Below, piece after piece: positions 1-12,262 of a DNA stretch of 64,000 nt. The stretch lies in contig CM038214.1 of NCBI GenBank assembly GCA_021442155.1, positions 48,986,703-49,050,702 on the forward strand, written 5' to 3'. How positions within the stretch are numbered: position 1 is the first letter of the stretch; each line of letters begins with the position of its first letter. The notes beneath the pieces were generated by a model that ran no database searches, was not told the DNA's origin, and saw only the letters and a list, made by a program, of their open reading frames with translations. A program made the position numbers and the translations under genes. The DNA is from Cymbidium sinense. Its lineage: Eukaryota; Streptophyta; Magnoliopsida; Asparagales; Orchidaceae.

Positions 1-479
1 TTCTCTCCCAATATGTTTTCTATGAAAAAATTTTCCAATATGATCCTTGATTGTATTTATTTATATTGGCTTTGATCTAATTACACTTAAAACTTTGACT
101 TTAAGGTTCAATTCTTTAATACTCATTGGATTACTCAATGGCCTTTACTTATTTGATCATTTAAGTGGACTTGTCTATTTTTTTTGGTTTCTATTAAAAT
201 AATTCTAATAAATTAAAAAAATTGCTCTCCTTTTAGATTTAAATGTGGATTCAAAATATTAATTTCCATGATGTTGTACTAAAATTTGAAATCCCCTTTA
301 CATCATGATTAATTTGATTATATGAATGACTTTTTTTAAACATAAAATAATTAAACAAAATTTGGTGGAATAAGTTATTTCAAAAAATTTTACTAATAAT
401 ATTATGGAAAATTTGGTTTATGATCTTGAATCTTATTCACAATCCTTCTAAACTCTTTTCTTTGAAGTGAGATAAACTT

Positions 480-1500
480 GTCAATTTCTAAAATATGGAA
501 AGAGACTTACTCAAAATTTAGTAAAGATATTATGATGGTGACAAGAATACTAGGTATTTTCATGCTTTGGTTAAGGAGCTTTGAATATATTCAAAAATTA
601 AAAAATGCATTGGATTATGGATAAAATGATTTGGTTACTATCAATTACTTTATAAATATGCTAAACTTGCTCTTATGAAGCTATTTTCCAAATATGATTC
701 TTTCCATTATTAATAATGATGATAATGATTTGCTTACCATTTTATTTAATGAAATGATTTTTTTAAAGTTCTAAATAGCATGAACATTGATTCTATTGCT
801 TCTATTGGGGTTTCACTACTAAAATTTTTCAAAATGTTGGTTTATCAAAAATGATTTGATTGAGGCTATGATTGATTTTTTTATGTAATCCTTTTTTATA
901 TATTTTTCTATTACTTTTATTATTCTACCAAGGATAACAATTATTGGGTTATTTTAGACACATTTCTTTGCACCTTCTTAATGTATTTTAAATCTTACCA
1001 ACATGGTTAGTCCTTTACTTAAATAAATTATCTAAAAGTTTTTGTTAGAGGTAAATCTATTTCTAACAATATTTTACTTGAACTAATTGCTTATGCCAAG
1101 ATTAGAAACATTCTTTTTTAAATTATACCAAACTTTGATCATTTTATTTCTTCTAGATTTTAAATTTATTTGGGTTTTCTAAAAAAATTATTTTCTTATC
1201 AAAAAATATATCATAATGTTTTTTTGTTCTTAATGGAACATTTCTTTATTATGGCTTACAAATTTATCTGCTTTATTTTATTATTATTTGTTGAGTACTT
1301 ATCTAGATCAATGATTTATTCTTAAATATTAATATGTACTACAAAACTCTTATGGTCTCATTTTCTATCAAGTTTCTAATCATTTTTATTATTTTTTCAA
1401 TGATTAAATATGGTCTTAAAATTTTTTAAATAAATTTGGTACAAAATGGTCTTTCATAAATGATAAAAATATTTTATCATTTCTCTAGCATCTCTATACT
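480..1500 (+). pseudogene. L1 ORF2 reverse-transcriptase remnant
   Basis: This is the readable part of the LINE ORF2, which would encode the endonuclease-reverse transcriptase that copies the element at a nicked target. Residues matching the L1 linker (GDKNTRYFH) are followed by a region resembling the finger motifs of the reverse transcriptase. About 450 bases later comes the 'G.SISNNILLxxEL' block that precedes the catalytic palm. Stops and frameshifts separate every block. I did not find the catalytic FADD/YADD box, which is either destroyed or in an unread frame. Base composition is very AT-rich, fitting long decay. Confidence 0.65.
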
Positions 1501-2199
1501 AAACTCAATCAAATTTCAAATCATTAATTTTAAAATCAATAATTACCTCTAAGTAAATTGGATCTTTAAAGGAAATGATATGTCTATGGTTAATTCAAAA
1601 AATTTCAAATAAAATATCAATTTGGGAATTCATTACTATCCTTTGGTTATGCTCACTATCCTTAAAACATTCAATCATGTCTTAATTTTATTCAACTATT
1701 ATTATGCTTTACTTATAATTGATCATTTTATTTAACAAATTTTTTGGGACTCTATTAATTCTAAAGATCATTGGACATCTAAATAAATATTGTGGTCCTT
1801 TGGATGAAGTGTCTTGGTTAAACATATTTGTGAAGTATCATTGCTTTTCTCATAAATCTTATTTAGAAAGAATGATACTTTGCTAATTTTTATGATGTAT
1901 TAGTCTTATATGCTTATAAATTTGACTCTTGTTTGAAAAGATTGTTCATTAAATGGGTTGATGAATCATTAATATTGAATTTCTCAATTTTTCCTTTTTC
2001 TCAAGACAATTTCTCTTATATTTTTATTATATTTTATGTTAATTATTTTCTCTTATCTTGGTTATTATTTCTTATATTGACAACTTTAGAAATTTCCCAT
2101 TTCTTCTTATGAAAATTGTTTTTTAAACATTTTAATTGATTTTGTTCTTAGATTTGGAACTTTATTAGAGATAAACATCTTCTAATGTTTTTATTAAAC

Positions 2200-4300
2200 A
2201 TTGGTTATTATTATTTTTTGGTTTTAGCTTGGAGATTTTAAACTATATTCTTTGGTTTTGTCTTTTTATTTACCTTCAAAGTTTGTATTGCTTTTGAAAA
2301 TGTTTTTTTTTTGTCATGTTTTGCTTCAAAATTATGGTTTTTATGATGACTTTTTCCAAATATTTTATGTTTTTCTTTATATCAACTTGGTATTTGCACT
2401 GGGTCATATGTTTTAAAATTTCTTTGTTTGGTTCTCATGGATGGATAGAAATGATGCTAAATATTGTGGTATTTATGAACCATGGGATCTTGGCTATAAC
2501 TACATATAAACTCGTTTAATGTATCTTATTGTAACATTCATTTTAGAGGTTACATTTTGGCTTTGGGTTTTTTGCACTACTCATTTTTGGATTATCTATT
2601 GGATTTCATGTGATTAGTTATCTTGATGGTTTGGCTTTCAATTATGGTTGTGGTGGTAGGGATTCTAAAGGTGCAGTATTTTGTGCTTTTTCTTATCCTC
2701 TATTTTGTTCTCTTTCTTTGAGCTTATGGTATTAATAAAGTTGAAATTTGTTTGAATGGTTTCTTCAACATGATTGTAGTTGATTATCTTGGCATCCTTA
2801 ATTCCTTGGCTTTGAATTATTTTATCTTCTTAATCATACTAAATTCTACTTTCTCATGTTTGTTTTTTTACATCCTTCATGAAGGTAATGGTTGTCTTGA
2901 TTATTTAGCTAATTTTGGTGGCTAATTTCACTTTATTTGCCACTCATTGCCTAAATTATTGGGTTTGGTTAATTTGGATAACCTTTGGATTGCTTATCTT
3001 ATAATTCCTTAGCTTGGTTTTATTATTGGTTTTTATGATCCTTTGTTTTATTTTCCCTCTTTAAACCATCTTTGGGTTGTGGTGATCTACTAATTTTCCC
3101 TCTTTTGGTGTTTTCAACTCTGCTTTTTATTTTGTCCTTGTTGTTTGCTCCTATGGTTTTGTAAGTGTAGTGATTTTGGTTTTCAGCTGTGGTTTTCTTT
3201 TTGGGCTTTTTTTTCCTTCATTTTCTTATTTCCTCTGGTTCTTTATTTGTTGTAGGCTTTTCTTTGTATGGGTTTTCCTCCTTTTGCATACTTAAACTTA
3301 TTAAATCTTGTTTTTGGCTTTGTTGGCTTGGGTTGGCTATTTTTTTTGGTTTCTATCTTGATTTCATGGTTGGTTGACAAGTTTGTTGTGCTTAGTGGTA
3401 TTTGTTGTTTCTATTTTTTATTATTTTGGTTATGGTTTGCTCCTCTTATTTGTGGCTTTGGGTTTGGGTATTGTTCTCAAATGGCTAATTGATAGCTCTT
3501 GTGTGGTTTTATTGGCTTTATCTTGTTGTTTGGGTTGGGTGGCTTTAATGCTACTATTTTTGTTGGTTGCCTTATTTTTTTGTACTAGCTTTGTATCTTT
3601 GGTAGCTTTCTACTATGGATTGGATTTTCTTTTTTCTGATTGGGTTTGGTGGTTGTTATATGTCTTTACCCTTTTAGTTTGTCTTAGATGGTTTTGCTTG
3701 ATGATTATTGTTGGTCTTTATTTAATGTTGGGTTGGATGACTTATCTTTTACTATTGAGGTGGTTTTATAGAGGATTTGTTGGATCTTTTGGTTGTTTTT
3801 TTGGCTAAGGTTAGAGGACACTTTGGTGGTTTTCTTGCTCCTTTGGTCTGGAATATGGTTATCTTTTAGTATTTTTTTGCTTGTTTCCTTCCTCTTTTCT
3901 CTTGAAACAACACCTTTTCTATTTGGTGTGACCTTCGTTAGGCTATTTTTTGTTATGGCTCCTATTTTGTTAGGATCTTAACACTTATGGTTTTCCTTTT
4001 GCTCTTACTCTGGTTACCCATATCATGATGTTTGCTCCTCTTGATTTTGTTATTCCTGGTGGTGGCTTTGGTGGTGCTCCTTTTGTTTTGCTACTATCCT
4101 CATGGGTTGTTTGCTTATCTATCTTATTAAGCTTGGTTGTTCTAGTGGCTTGGTGGTTGGTTATCTTTGTAGGCCTTTAGGACCATCTTTGGATAATGTG
4201 CTACACTATCTCAATGACTTGATGTTTCTCACCTTTCTTCTGGCTCATACTATAATTGTAACCCTTCTCTAAGTTTGGATGCTTACATATAGTGTTGCTC
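2200..4300 (+). other. T/G-rich 3' region of the LINE, no credible gene
   Basis: About 2 kb of strongly T- and G-biased sequence between the reverse-transcriptase remnant and the A-tail. Open frames here (for example 3374-3808) translate to Leu/Phe/Val/Cys-rich strings, which any T/G-biased strand produces, so I do not annotate them as membrane proteins. Similar T/G-rich sequence precedes the A-tail of the related copy at 56.4-59.2 kb. The phrase around 4258-4290 ('aacccttctctaagtttggatgct') matches 58739-58770 and 52340-52360. It is therefore probably a long 3' untranslated or decayed C-terminal part of the same LINE family. Confidence 0.45.
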
Positions 4301-4439
4301 CTGAGAAAAAAACCACACTCCTAACTCTTACTCATGCTTGATTAAACCTGACCTAAAAGTATGTTGAAGATTTGACAAACACTCTAAGTGGATCTTCATA
4401 AACCACATGAAGTTACATACATAGAAGTTACAGTCAGCC

Positions 4440-4525
4440 CCTAATTATTGTAATACTATCTCAAGCTCTTTGAGCATTACTAGAGATTTACCCCCTCGCC
4501 ATGGCAATAAATTTTCTAAAAAAAC
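4440..4525 (+). repeat. LINE 3' end and A-tail joined to CCCTAAA
   Basis: The LINE ends '..ggcaataaattttct' followed by seven A residues and then CCCTAAACAC. The segment is shared in order with 52620-52716 and 59095-59206: an 'agctctttga' block, a 'taaccctcttttt' block (degraded here) and 'tggcaataaaa'. The AATAAA may be the polyadenylation signal. No target-site duplication can be recognised because the target is itself repetitive. Confidence 0.65.
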
Positions 4526-6714
4526 CCTAAACACTACCCAAATCCTAAAACCTCACAACCCTCTCTATACTAAACTCTAAACCCTAAACCCTAAAAAATA
4601 ATAATACCTTAAACCTATAAACTACCTATAAACCTAAAAAAAAAACCTAAAATAAAAAAAAACCTGAAAATAAAACCTAATAAAATAATAAAAACCTATA
4701 AGATAAAATAAACCTAAATTAAAAAAAATAAAATAAATAAAAATAAACAAAGATAAGATAAATAAACTTACTAAAAGATATAATATAAAATAAATAAATA
4801 ATAAAACTAAATAAAAATAAAACTAAAATAAATAAATAAAATAAAATAAAATATAAACTAAAAATATAAACCTAAAAATAAATAAAAAATAAACCAAAAC
4901 TAAACTAAAATAAACTAAACCTAAAATAAAATAAACTAAACTAAATAAAAAAACTAAACCAAATATAAAAAATAAAACCTAAAAATAAACTTACTAAAAT
5001 AAAATAAACTAAAATATAAACTTAAACCTAAACTAAAAAAATAAAACTATAAATAAATCTTAAATAAAAACTTAAAACCTAAACCTAAAAATAAAATAAA
5101 AAAAAAACCTAAATCTAAAAAAAACTAAACCAAATAAATAAACTAAATAAAAAATCTAATAAAATAAATATACACAAAATAAAATAAACTAAACTAAATA
5201 AAAATAAAAATAAAACTAAATAAAATTAAAAATTAAGTAAACTAAAATAAATAAAAATTAAACTAAATATCTTGAATAAACTAAACCTATGGGTTTACTT
5301 AATTTTGTTTTTTTAAATAAAATCTTAACTAAACAAACCCTAGGCCCTAAATACTAAACAACTTTAACTTTGTAAAGCTAAACTAAAAAACTAAATATAA
5401 ATAAAATAAACTAAACTAAAATAAATTTAATAAAATGAGCTAAATAAATAAAATGTTTGGTTATTTAAAATAAAATAAAACCATAAACTAAATCCAAACC
5501 CTAAACCCACAAACCACAAAACTTACCATGAGGCTAAATAAACCTAAACCATAAACACTAACCTAAACAAAACCTAAAGCTGAGCCCTAAACCTAAAATC
5601 AGACCATAAACCACACTGGCCCCAACCTGAGCCCTAAAGCTGACCCATACCTAAACCCAGCAAACCCTTAAAATCACAAAATCCTAAACTAAACCTATAT
5701 AAAAATAAAATAAAATAAAATAACTAACTTTAAACCACAAACCCTAAACCCAAACCCTAAAACCCCAAACTAAAACCCTAAAAAACTAAAATAAACTTAA
5801 ACCCCAACCACAAAACCAACAAACTCTAAATAAACCATAAATGGGCCACAACCTAGACTCTATAAAACTAAAAACTAAATAAATAAACCAAAAAAGAAAA
5901 TAAATAAAAACTTAAACCTAAATAAAGATAAAATAAAATGAAACTTACTAAAGCCTCATAAAAAATAAACATACTAAACTAATATAAAATAAAATAAAGA
6001 AACTAAACAAAATAAATAAATAAAACTAAACTACTAAAATTAAAATAAAACAAATAAAACCTAAATAAAATAACCCAACGAAAATAAAATCTAAAAATAA
6101 ACCTAAAATAAATAAAAAAAAATAAACCTAAACTAAAACTAAAAAGCTAAAAAATAAACAAATAAATAAACTAAACCTTAACTAAAATAAACTAAACTAA
6201 AATAAATAAACCTAAACCTAAACACAAAGTAAACTAAATCAAACCCAACTAAAATAAAATAAAATAAACTAAAATAAATCAAAGATGAAAAAATAAAACT
6301 TAAAAATAAATTTAAAAAATAAAACCTAAACCTAAAATAAATAAACTAAATTAAAATAAAATAAAACTAAAAAATTAAAAAAATAACTAAATAAACCTAA
6401 ACCTAAACTAAAAAATTAATGAACCTACTAATAATACCAATAAAACTAGGCTAATAAACATACTAATTACTGACAGGCCCTGGGCCTATAAATCCTAACC
6501 TACACCTGACAGATCCTACTACCATCCACTAACTGGCCTGACCTAACCTACCCTCTAAACCCTGGGCCACACCTGGCCCTGACCCTAAACCACCCTCCAC
6601 CCAAAAACTAAACACCACTAAACCTAAACCAACTAAACCCACTAAGCCTAAGTAACTAAATTTAAAAGTAAAACTAAACCTAAAACTTAATAAACCTAAC
6701 CTAAACCTAAACTA
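4526..6714 (+). repeat. Telomere-like composite array, block 1
   Basis: No gene. The block opens with CCCTAAA-type repeats (to about 4610). It turns into an AAATAAA/ATAAA-rich phase with scattered CCTAAA (4610-5290), then crosses the GGGTTTACTTAATTT landmark (5291-5306). It returns to CCCTAAA-type (5480-5880) and again to AAATAAA-type (5880-6420). At 6470-6600 is an island in which CCCTAAACC is replaced by CCTGGGCC, CCTGACC and similar forms. The last 80 bases are a degenerate form of the flank that precedes other GRP cassettes ('aagtaactaaat..'). Confidence 0.8.
5291..5306 (+). repeat. Landmark motif GGTTTACTTAATTT
   Basis: First clear copy of a motif (consensus ACCTACTRGTTTACTTAATTT plus A/T tract) that recurs across the array at the change from the AAATAAA-rich to the CCCTAAA-rich phase. 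Well-preserved copies are at 16771, 20502, 20938, 23884, 28716, 49054, 61252, 62805 and 63757. Its fixed place in the unit shows that the amplified repeat is longer than the GRP cassette. Confidence 0.7.
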
Positions 6715-7111
6715 GAATGGGTAGAACCTAGGAACATCAAGAAGTCAGCAAGGGGAGGCATTATCTATAATGGTGGTGGGTGTTCTTTGATCTAGAGGTG
6801 TTATGAGCATTGGTGGTTATGGAGGTAGGAGCGGAGGTTACAACCGTAGTGGTGGAGGAGCGATCAAGGGTATGATGGTGGATCCCTACTAAAGAGGATG
6901 GGATGGTTGATGGGAACTTGGGAAGAGCGGTGATCAATCGTGCTTATGAAATTGTGTCCTTAGTACAAGCAGTTCTAATTATCTAGGATTTTGATTTGTT
7001 ATATGCATGCTCATTTTTTATCTATATAAACGTTTGTGAAAACTTGGTGCTACTTAGTTGATGAAATCAAAAGAAGAAATGTTGAATATGAATTTGTTGT
7101 CAAAAAAAAAA
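6715..7111 (+). pseudogene. GRP cassette U1 (C-terminal GRP retrocopy, degraded)
   Basis: A remnant of the 3' part of a glycine-rich RNA-binding protein mRNA. The opening 'aatgggtagaacc' survives, but the following NITVNQAQSR-coding segment is scrambled or deleted. The Gly-rich part is still visible (GGYGGRSGGYN-like reading around 6810-6860), as is the YDGGS segment. The 3' UTR is recognisable from 'tatgcatgctcat' through 'gatgaaatcaaaagaagaaatgttgaat'. It ends in ten A residues. It is the most decayed cassette besides U9 and U15 and cannot encode a protein. Confidence 0.75.
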
Positions 7112-8302
7112 TAAAAAACCTTAAACTAAAACCTGAACCTTAAACCTAAACCCTAAACCCTAAACCCTAAAGACTAAAAATTAAAAAAAATATAAAAAAT
7201 ATAAAAAATAAAAATAAAAACTAACCTAAAGCAATCCAAAACCTTAAAACCTAAAACCCTAACTAAACTTTAAACCTAAACCTTAAACCTTGAAAACCTA
7301 AAACCTAATGCTAAACTAAATAAAAATTAAATAAATAAATAAACCAAACCTAAATAAAATAAAATAAAATAAAATAAAATAACTAAACTAAAATAAACCT
7401 ATAAATAAATAAAAGAAAACTAAAAAAATAAATAAATAAATAAAACATATAAACTAAAAAAAATAAAATAAACCTAAAATAAAAACCTAAATAATAAAAA
7501 AAAAAATTATAAATAAAATAAACTTAAACAAAAATAAACTAAAAACTAAATAAAAAAATAAACCTAAAAAATAAAACCTAAAAATAAAACCAAAAAATAA
7601 ATAAAAAATAAAACCTAAACATTAAACATTAAACTAAAAAAAGCCTAAACTTAAAATAAACAAAATAAAATATACCTAAACTACTAAAATAAACAAACTA
7701 AAATAAATAAACCTAAACCTAAAATAAAATAAACTTAAACTATAAACTAAATAAAATAAAATAAACTAAAAAATAAATCTAAACTAAATAAAATAAAAAT
7801 AAATATAAAATAAAACCTAAAACCTAAACCTAAAAACTAAAACCTAGCTAAATTAAAAAAAATAAACCTAAACCTAAAATAAAATAAAATAAACTAAAAC
7901 TAAAATAAACATAAACCTAAATGTAAACCTAAAATATGCTAAAATAAACTAAACTAAAAAGATAAATAAACTAAAATAAACTAATATGTAAAATAAAATA
8001 AATGAACTAAAAAAAAAAACCTACGGTTTAATTTAAAATAAAGCTAAACAACTAAACCTAAACCTAAAACCTAGGCCATAAACCACTAACTCAATAATAA
8101 TATGATCCTTAACACTAACCCTAAACCAACCCTAAAACTGGGCCTGACCCTAAATCTTAAAGCATAAACCTAAAACTTAAACCCCCAAAGCTAAAACCCT
8201 ACCTAAACCTAAACTCTAAACTAAACCCAAATCCTAAAATCTTAAATAAAACCACAAAAACCTTAAAGCATAAACTGAGCCTAAACCCTGACCTAAAACC
8301 TA
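7112..8302 (+). repeat. Telomere-like composite array, block 2
   Basis: A short CCCTAAA run directly after the U1 tail (7130-7170) gives way to about 800 bases of AAATAAA/ATAAA with scattered CCTAAA. A degenerate landmark copy lies at 8021-8034, followed by CCCTAAA-type repeats that are cut by the tail of the RTE element at about 8303. Confidence 0.8.
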
Positions 8303-8345
8303 AAATAAACAACAACAACAACAATAACAATAAGCCTTAATCCCA
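8303..8345 (-). repeat. RTE 3' tail, (CAA)n microsatellite
   Basis: 'aacaacaacaacaacaataac' followed by 'aataagcctta' on the + strand is the reverse complement of the RTE terminus. The element is joined here to CCTAAAATAAA repeat DNA. A near-identical tail is at 52914-52940. Confidence 0.85.
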
Positions 8346-8878
8346 CTGGGTGGGTTAAAAAATCATAGTCTCCAAGAATGAAGTTCTCATTTAATTCAGT
8401 ATACTAAGATCATTTTTATACATCTTAACCAAGTCTTTTTGGTCACCTCTACCTTTCTTAACATAAAGGCAAATCTATGCATCTACTCTCCTAATTGGGT
8501 CATGGATTTTTATGTGGCCAAACCATCTGCGACTCTCCCTAATCTTATCTACCATAGAGCTACTCCAACTTTTCCCAACATACTCATTTTGCATTCTATC
8601 TCTAAGAGTAAAACCACTCATCCACTGAGCATCCTCATCTCTGTAACACTTAACTTAGTCTTATGCTTCTCAGAACATTACACCATAAGTCATAGTCTTA
8701 CCACCATCTTATAAAATTTTCCTTAAGTTTAAGTGGAACTTTTCTATCACATAATAGGCCAGATGCATTCCTCCCTTCAACCATCCAACTTGAATTCTAC
8801 TAATAACATCACCATCTACTTCACCATCATTTTGAACAATAGAGCCTAAATATCAATTAACTCTTATTAATGACTTAA

Positions 8879-9690
8879 TCACCTAAAGTCACACACTACC
8901 ACTAAAATTAATAAACTAAAATTACACTCCATATATTCAATTTTAGATCTACTTAAATGAAAACCTTTAGACTCTAAAGTTGACCTCCATAATTCAAGTT
9001 TCTGGACTCCCTCTAGTCTTATCAACAAGAAGAATGTCATCGTAAAAAAGCATACACCAAGGTACATCTTCTTGTAAATGCCTCAAAATCCATAACTAAT
9101 GTAAAAGATAAGGGCTTAATGTTGATCCTTGATGTAATCCAATTGAAATAGGAAAATATTTTGTCAATCCTCTTTGTGTTTGGACACAAGTAATGCTCTA
9201 GTATACATATCCTTAATGACTTGAATATAACCAATATTAACTCCTTTCTATTCTAGAACTCTCCAAAGAACATCTCTTGAGACTTTATCAAGCTTTCTCT
9301 AAATCAATAAATATCATATGTAGATCCTTCTTACTTTCTCTATGCTTCTCCATCAAACCTCTTAACAAATGTATAGCATCTATAGTAGATCTACCATGAA
9401 ACCAAATTGTGACAAACTTCTGTAATCGCTCAATTACTCTCACCCATAATAATGTATGACACATTAACTTAATTCCTCATAATTTGCACTCTTGTGCATC
9501 ACCTTTATTCTTAAATATAGAAACCAACAAACTCTTTCTCCACTCATGCATCATTTTAGTCTTTAAAATAACATTAAAAAGATTTGTAAGCCAAAATTCC
9601 TTGATCTCTAAACATTTCCACACATCTATTGGAATATTATCAGTCCTAGCTTTTCCACATTTCATTTTCTTTAAATCTTCACTAACTTGA
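8879..9690 (-). pseudogene. RTE reverse-transcriptase domain, copy A
   Basis: Reads in at least three frames. At 9477-9665 minus is the finger segment with MKCGKARTDNIPIDVWK, then WLTNLFN, EWRKS and KNKGDAQ, typical of the RTE clade. The catalytic box reads FYDD (9036-9044 encode YDD), so both aspartates survive though the usual Ala is Tyr. After a frameshift the thumb-side block [20 protein letters not shown] and then YMECNF follows (8879-9067). Order and spacing match the family; frameshifts prevent any function. Confidence 0.82.
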
Positions 9691-10818
9691 TTTATTAATA
9701 AATGATAATAAAATTCTCTATTTTATTTAGGGTATTAAGGTTGCTAAAATCAATCGTACTTCAGCTTCATTGAAAATTTATCAAAATACCTCATCCACCT
9801 ATTTTCAATATCTTTTCTAAGAAAAGCACTTTATTATTTTCATCCATACCTCACTTGAACTATGTCTTTACTTCTCCTATCTCTTTGGTTTATAACTTAT
9901 ACATACATCTTTTACCTTCTTTGGTATATAATCTATTGTATAAATCACTAAAGCTAAATTGCATCATATATTGCTTTCTTAGAATGGCCACTTTATATCA
10001 TTCCTAATTCTCCAAGTTTTACATCTAAACCAAGTTTTATAACAATGCTTCTTATTTCTTATCTTTTCTTGCACACTCGACTCTACCACCAACTATACTT
10101 ATTAAAAGCTTTTCCATTTGATTCTCCAAGCACATCTTTAGCTTGCTTAATTTACTTGATATTTTCCCACATAACATTAGCTTCCTTATATCCCAAATTC
10201 TAATTTCTTGTAGCTTGCTCTTAAAATATTTTATTTGTGTCTTTAAGTGTCCCCATCTAATCCTAGGACAATAATTTATTTTATTTTCTCTTACAACCTT
10301 TCATCTTAAAATCTAAAACTAATAATAGATGTTGGGTACTTAAAATTTCACTTGGAATGATCTTACAATCTTTACAATCTAAGATCTATTTTTCTTATAA
10401 AATAATCAATCATGTTTTACTAGATCCATTTTATAAGTAATAATATGTTCATCTCTTTTCTTAAATAAAGTGTTAGCAACTACAAAATCATAAGCTAAGG
10501 CAAAATCTAATATAGTCTACCTTCTTCATTAGTCACTCCAAATCCATAACCACCATGAATACTAAAATCTTACACTCCAACATGTCCATTTAAATCACCC
10601 CTAATACTTTTCTTCAAGAGGTATCTTTTGTATTAATCCCTCTAATTATTCAAAATTTTTCTGAGCTTACCTCCAAACTTGAGAGCATAGACACTTATAA
10701 ATTGATAATCTTAGTATCAACAATAATCTTTAAAGCTATAATTCTATCTCCACATCTAAATACTTATAACATTATCCTTCAAACTATCTATCACACCTAC
10801 ACCATTTCTAGTTAACTT

Positions 10819-11067
10819 TTAGAAATACCAAAGTTTAAAACCTAAACTATCAATCTCCTTGGCCTTCTCACCAACCCATTTAGTTTCTTGAACACATAAA
10901 ATATTTATCTTTCTATGAACCATAATATTTATTAATTCCATTAAGTAAGTACCTATATTCCAAGATCCTAACCTAATTCTAGTTTCTGGACTAACTTCTT
11001 TGCGCAGTCCATAATGTGGGAACCCTTGCTTATTTAAATAAAATGACTCTAGCATTTTCAGATTCAA
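10819..11067 (-). pseudogene. RTE endonuclease domain, copy A
   Basis: An 82-residue open stretch at the start of the RTE polyprotein. It contains SWNIGT (residues 35-40, 10948-10965) and QETKW (residues 60-64, 10876-10890). These are the first two conserved blocks of the apurinic/apyrimidinic-type endonuclease that nicks the target; the Glu of QETKW binds the metal. The reading frame is lost after 'GFKLWYF', before the later His/Asp catalytic blocks. The upstream 11070-11187 looks like the leader shared by plant RTEs. Confidence 0.8.
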
Positions 11068-11187
11068 AACCTTAGCGTCACTTCACCTAGACAATGTTTT
11101 AAAATTCATGTCATGATTATTTTGACAAATTTTAATGTCTAACTACTACAACCTCCACTGCATCAGACTTGGGAACAATGGCTAATG

Positions 11188-11804
11188 CTAAAACCAAAAA
11201 TCTAAAATACTAAAACCTAAATCCTAAAACCATAAACCTAAACCTAAACACTAAAAACCTAAAAACTAAACCTAAAAAAAATAAAATAAAATAAAACTCA
11301 TCTAAAAAAAATAAAACCTAAACCTAAACTTAAAAAAAATAAACTAAAATAAAACCTAAAATAAAGAAATAAATCTAATATAAATAAACTAAACTAAATA
11401 AAAAAAAAAATAAATAAAATAAAATAAAATAAATAAATAAATAAAATAAGAAACTAAATTAAACCTATAAGTTTTTTTAATTTAAAATAGAAAAAAATCT
11501 ATAACCTAAACCTAAACCCTAAAAATAAAAATAAAAAAAATAAACCCAACCCTAAACTTTAAACCCTAAACTAATCCTAAACCTCTTAATGACCCTACAT
11601 TAACCCTAAAAAACTAAACCCTAAACTCTAAATCTCCCTAAATCCACAACTCAATCTTAATCCTAAACCATCATACCACTCCCTGACCCTAAAAACCCCA
11701 ACCCAAACATTAAACTTCAAACCCAATTTAAACAGTAACTAAATAAATTAAAAATAAACTTAAACCCTAAAGCCTACTAAACTTAAACATAAACCTAAAC
11801 TCTA
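11188..11804 (+). repeat. Telomere-like composite array, block 3
   Basis: Resumes directly after the RTE 5' end with CCTAAA and AAATAAA repeats. A poor landmark copy is at about 11464-11485, then CCCTAAA-type DNA to about 11740, and the flank 'aactaaataaattaaaaataaac' that precedes GRP cassettes. Confidence 0.8.
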
Positions 11805-12262
11805 AGAATGAGAACCTTGATGGCGAACATCACCATCAGAGCGTAGATTTGGAGGAGGTGAAGGTGGAGGCGACATCGTAGTGTGGTGGGGATCTAGAGG
11901 TGTTGGTGTATATGGAGGTGGTGTTCAGAGCATTGGTGGTTATAGAGGTGGGAGGAGTGACAGAGTTTACAGTCGTGGTGGTGGTAGAGGGAGCGATCGG
12001 TGATATGATGGTGGATCTCGCTACTCGAGGACCGGAGGTTAATGGCGAAGGAAATCAAGAACAATCGATACGATAAGCTTATGAAGCGTGTCTTTATAGT
12101 AGAGATAGTTATAGTTATCAGGGTTTTGATTTGCTCTATGTGTGCTCATCTTTTACCTATGTCATCGCTTGGGCCTTAGAATTCTTGATGTGTTACTTGG
12201 TTAATGAAATTGAAAAGAAGAAATGTTGAATCTAAATATATTCTCTGTCAAAAAAAAAAAAA
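11805..12262 (+). pseudogene. GRP cassette U2
   Basis: C-terminal GRP retrocopy. It starts with a shortened 'aatgagaaccttgatgg' (the GQN codons are altered), and the VNQAQSR segment is partly deleted. The Gly/Tyr/Ser/Arg-rich tail and YDGGSRYSR remain. The 3' UTR runs from about 12060 to 'ctctgtc' and ends in twelve A residues (12251-12262), the longest GRP tail in the window. It then joins 'ccaaaaacc', as in U6 and U14. Confidence 0.8.

Larger units (their letters stand above)
1..4525 (+). mobile_element. Decayed L1-type LINE, 5' end outside window
   Basis: A non-LTR retrotransposon of the plant L1 type, seen from the end of its ORF2 endonuclease region to its A-tail. Three short translated blocks give the identity: DGDKNTRYFHALVKEL (534-581), a segment resembling the 'PGPDGF..KFF' region of L1 reverse transcriptase (about 780-880), and VFVRGKSISNNILLELI (from 1038). 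Downstream lies about 2 kb of T/G-rich DNA without a clear domain. The 3' end (about 4440-4525) has 'agctctttgagca', 'ggcaataaa' and a short A-tract joined to CCCTAAAC. The same 3' end occurs at 52.7 and 59.2 kb. Heavily mutated and not functional. The family is confident; the boundary of its 3' region is less so. Confidence 0.7.
8303..11187 (-). mobile_element. RTE-clade LINE, copy A, near full length, broken
   Basis: A plant RTE non-LTR retrotransposon of about 2.9 kb on the minus strand. Its 3' tail is (CAA)n on the + strand (8310-8330) with 'aagcctta', the usual end of plant RTEs, which finish in GTT repeats. Reading in minus orientation from 11187 are a 5' leader, an apurinic-type endonuclease (10819-11067), a long linker, and a reverse transcriptase (about 9660 down to 8880) with catalytic aspartates. 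It is inserted within the telomere-like array in the opposite orientation to the GRP cassettes. Many stops and frameshifts break the single ORF that the family normally has. Confidence 0.85.

Noticed and set aside
3189..3981. Overlapping hydrophobic open frames that look like membrane proteins
   Set aside because: They overlap in different frames of a T/G-biased strand, which yields Phe/Leu/Val/Cys by composition. There is no conserved domain, and the same happens in the related LINE copy at 56.5-59 kb.
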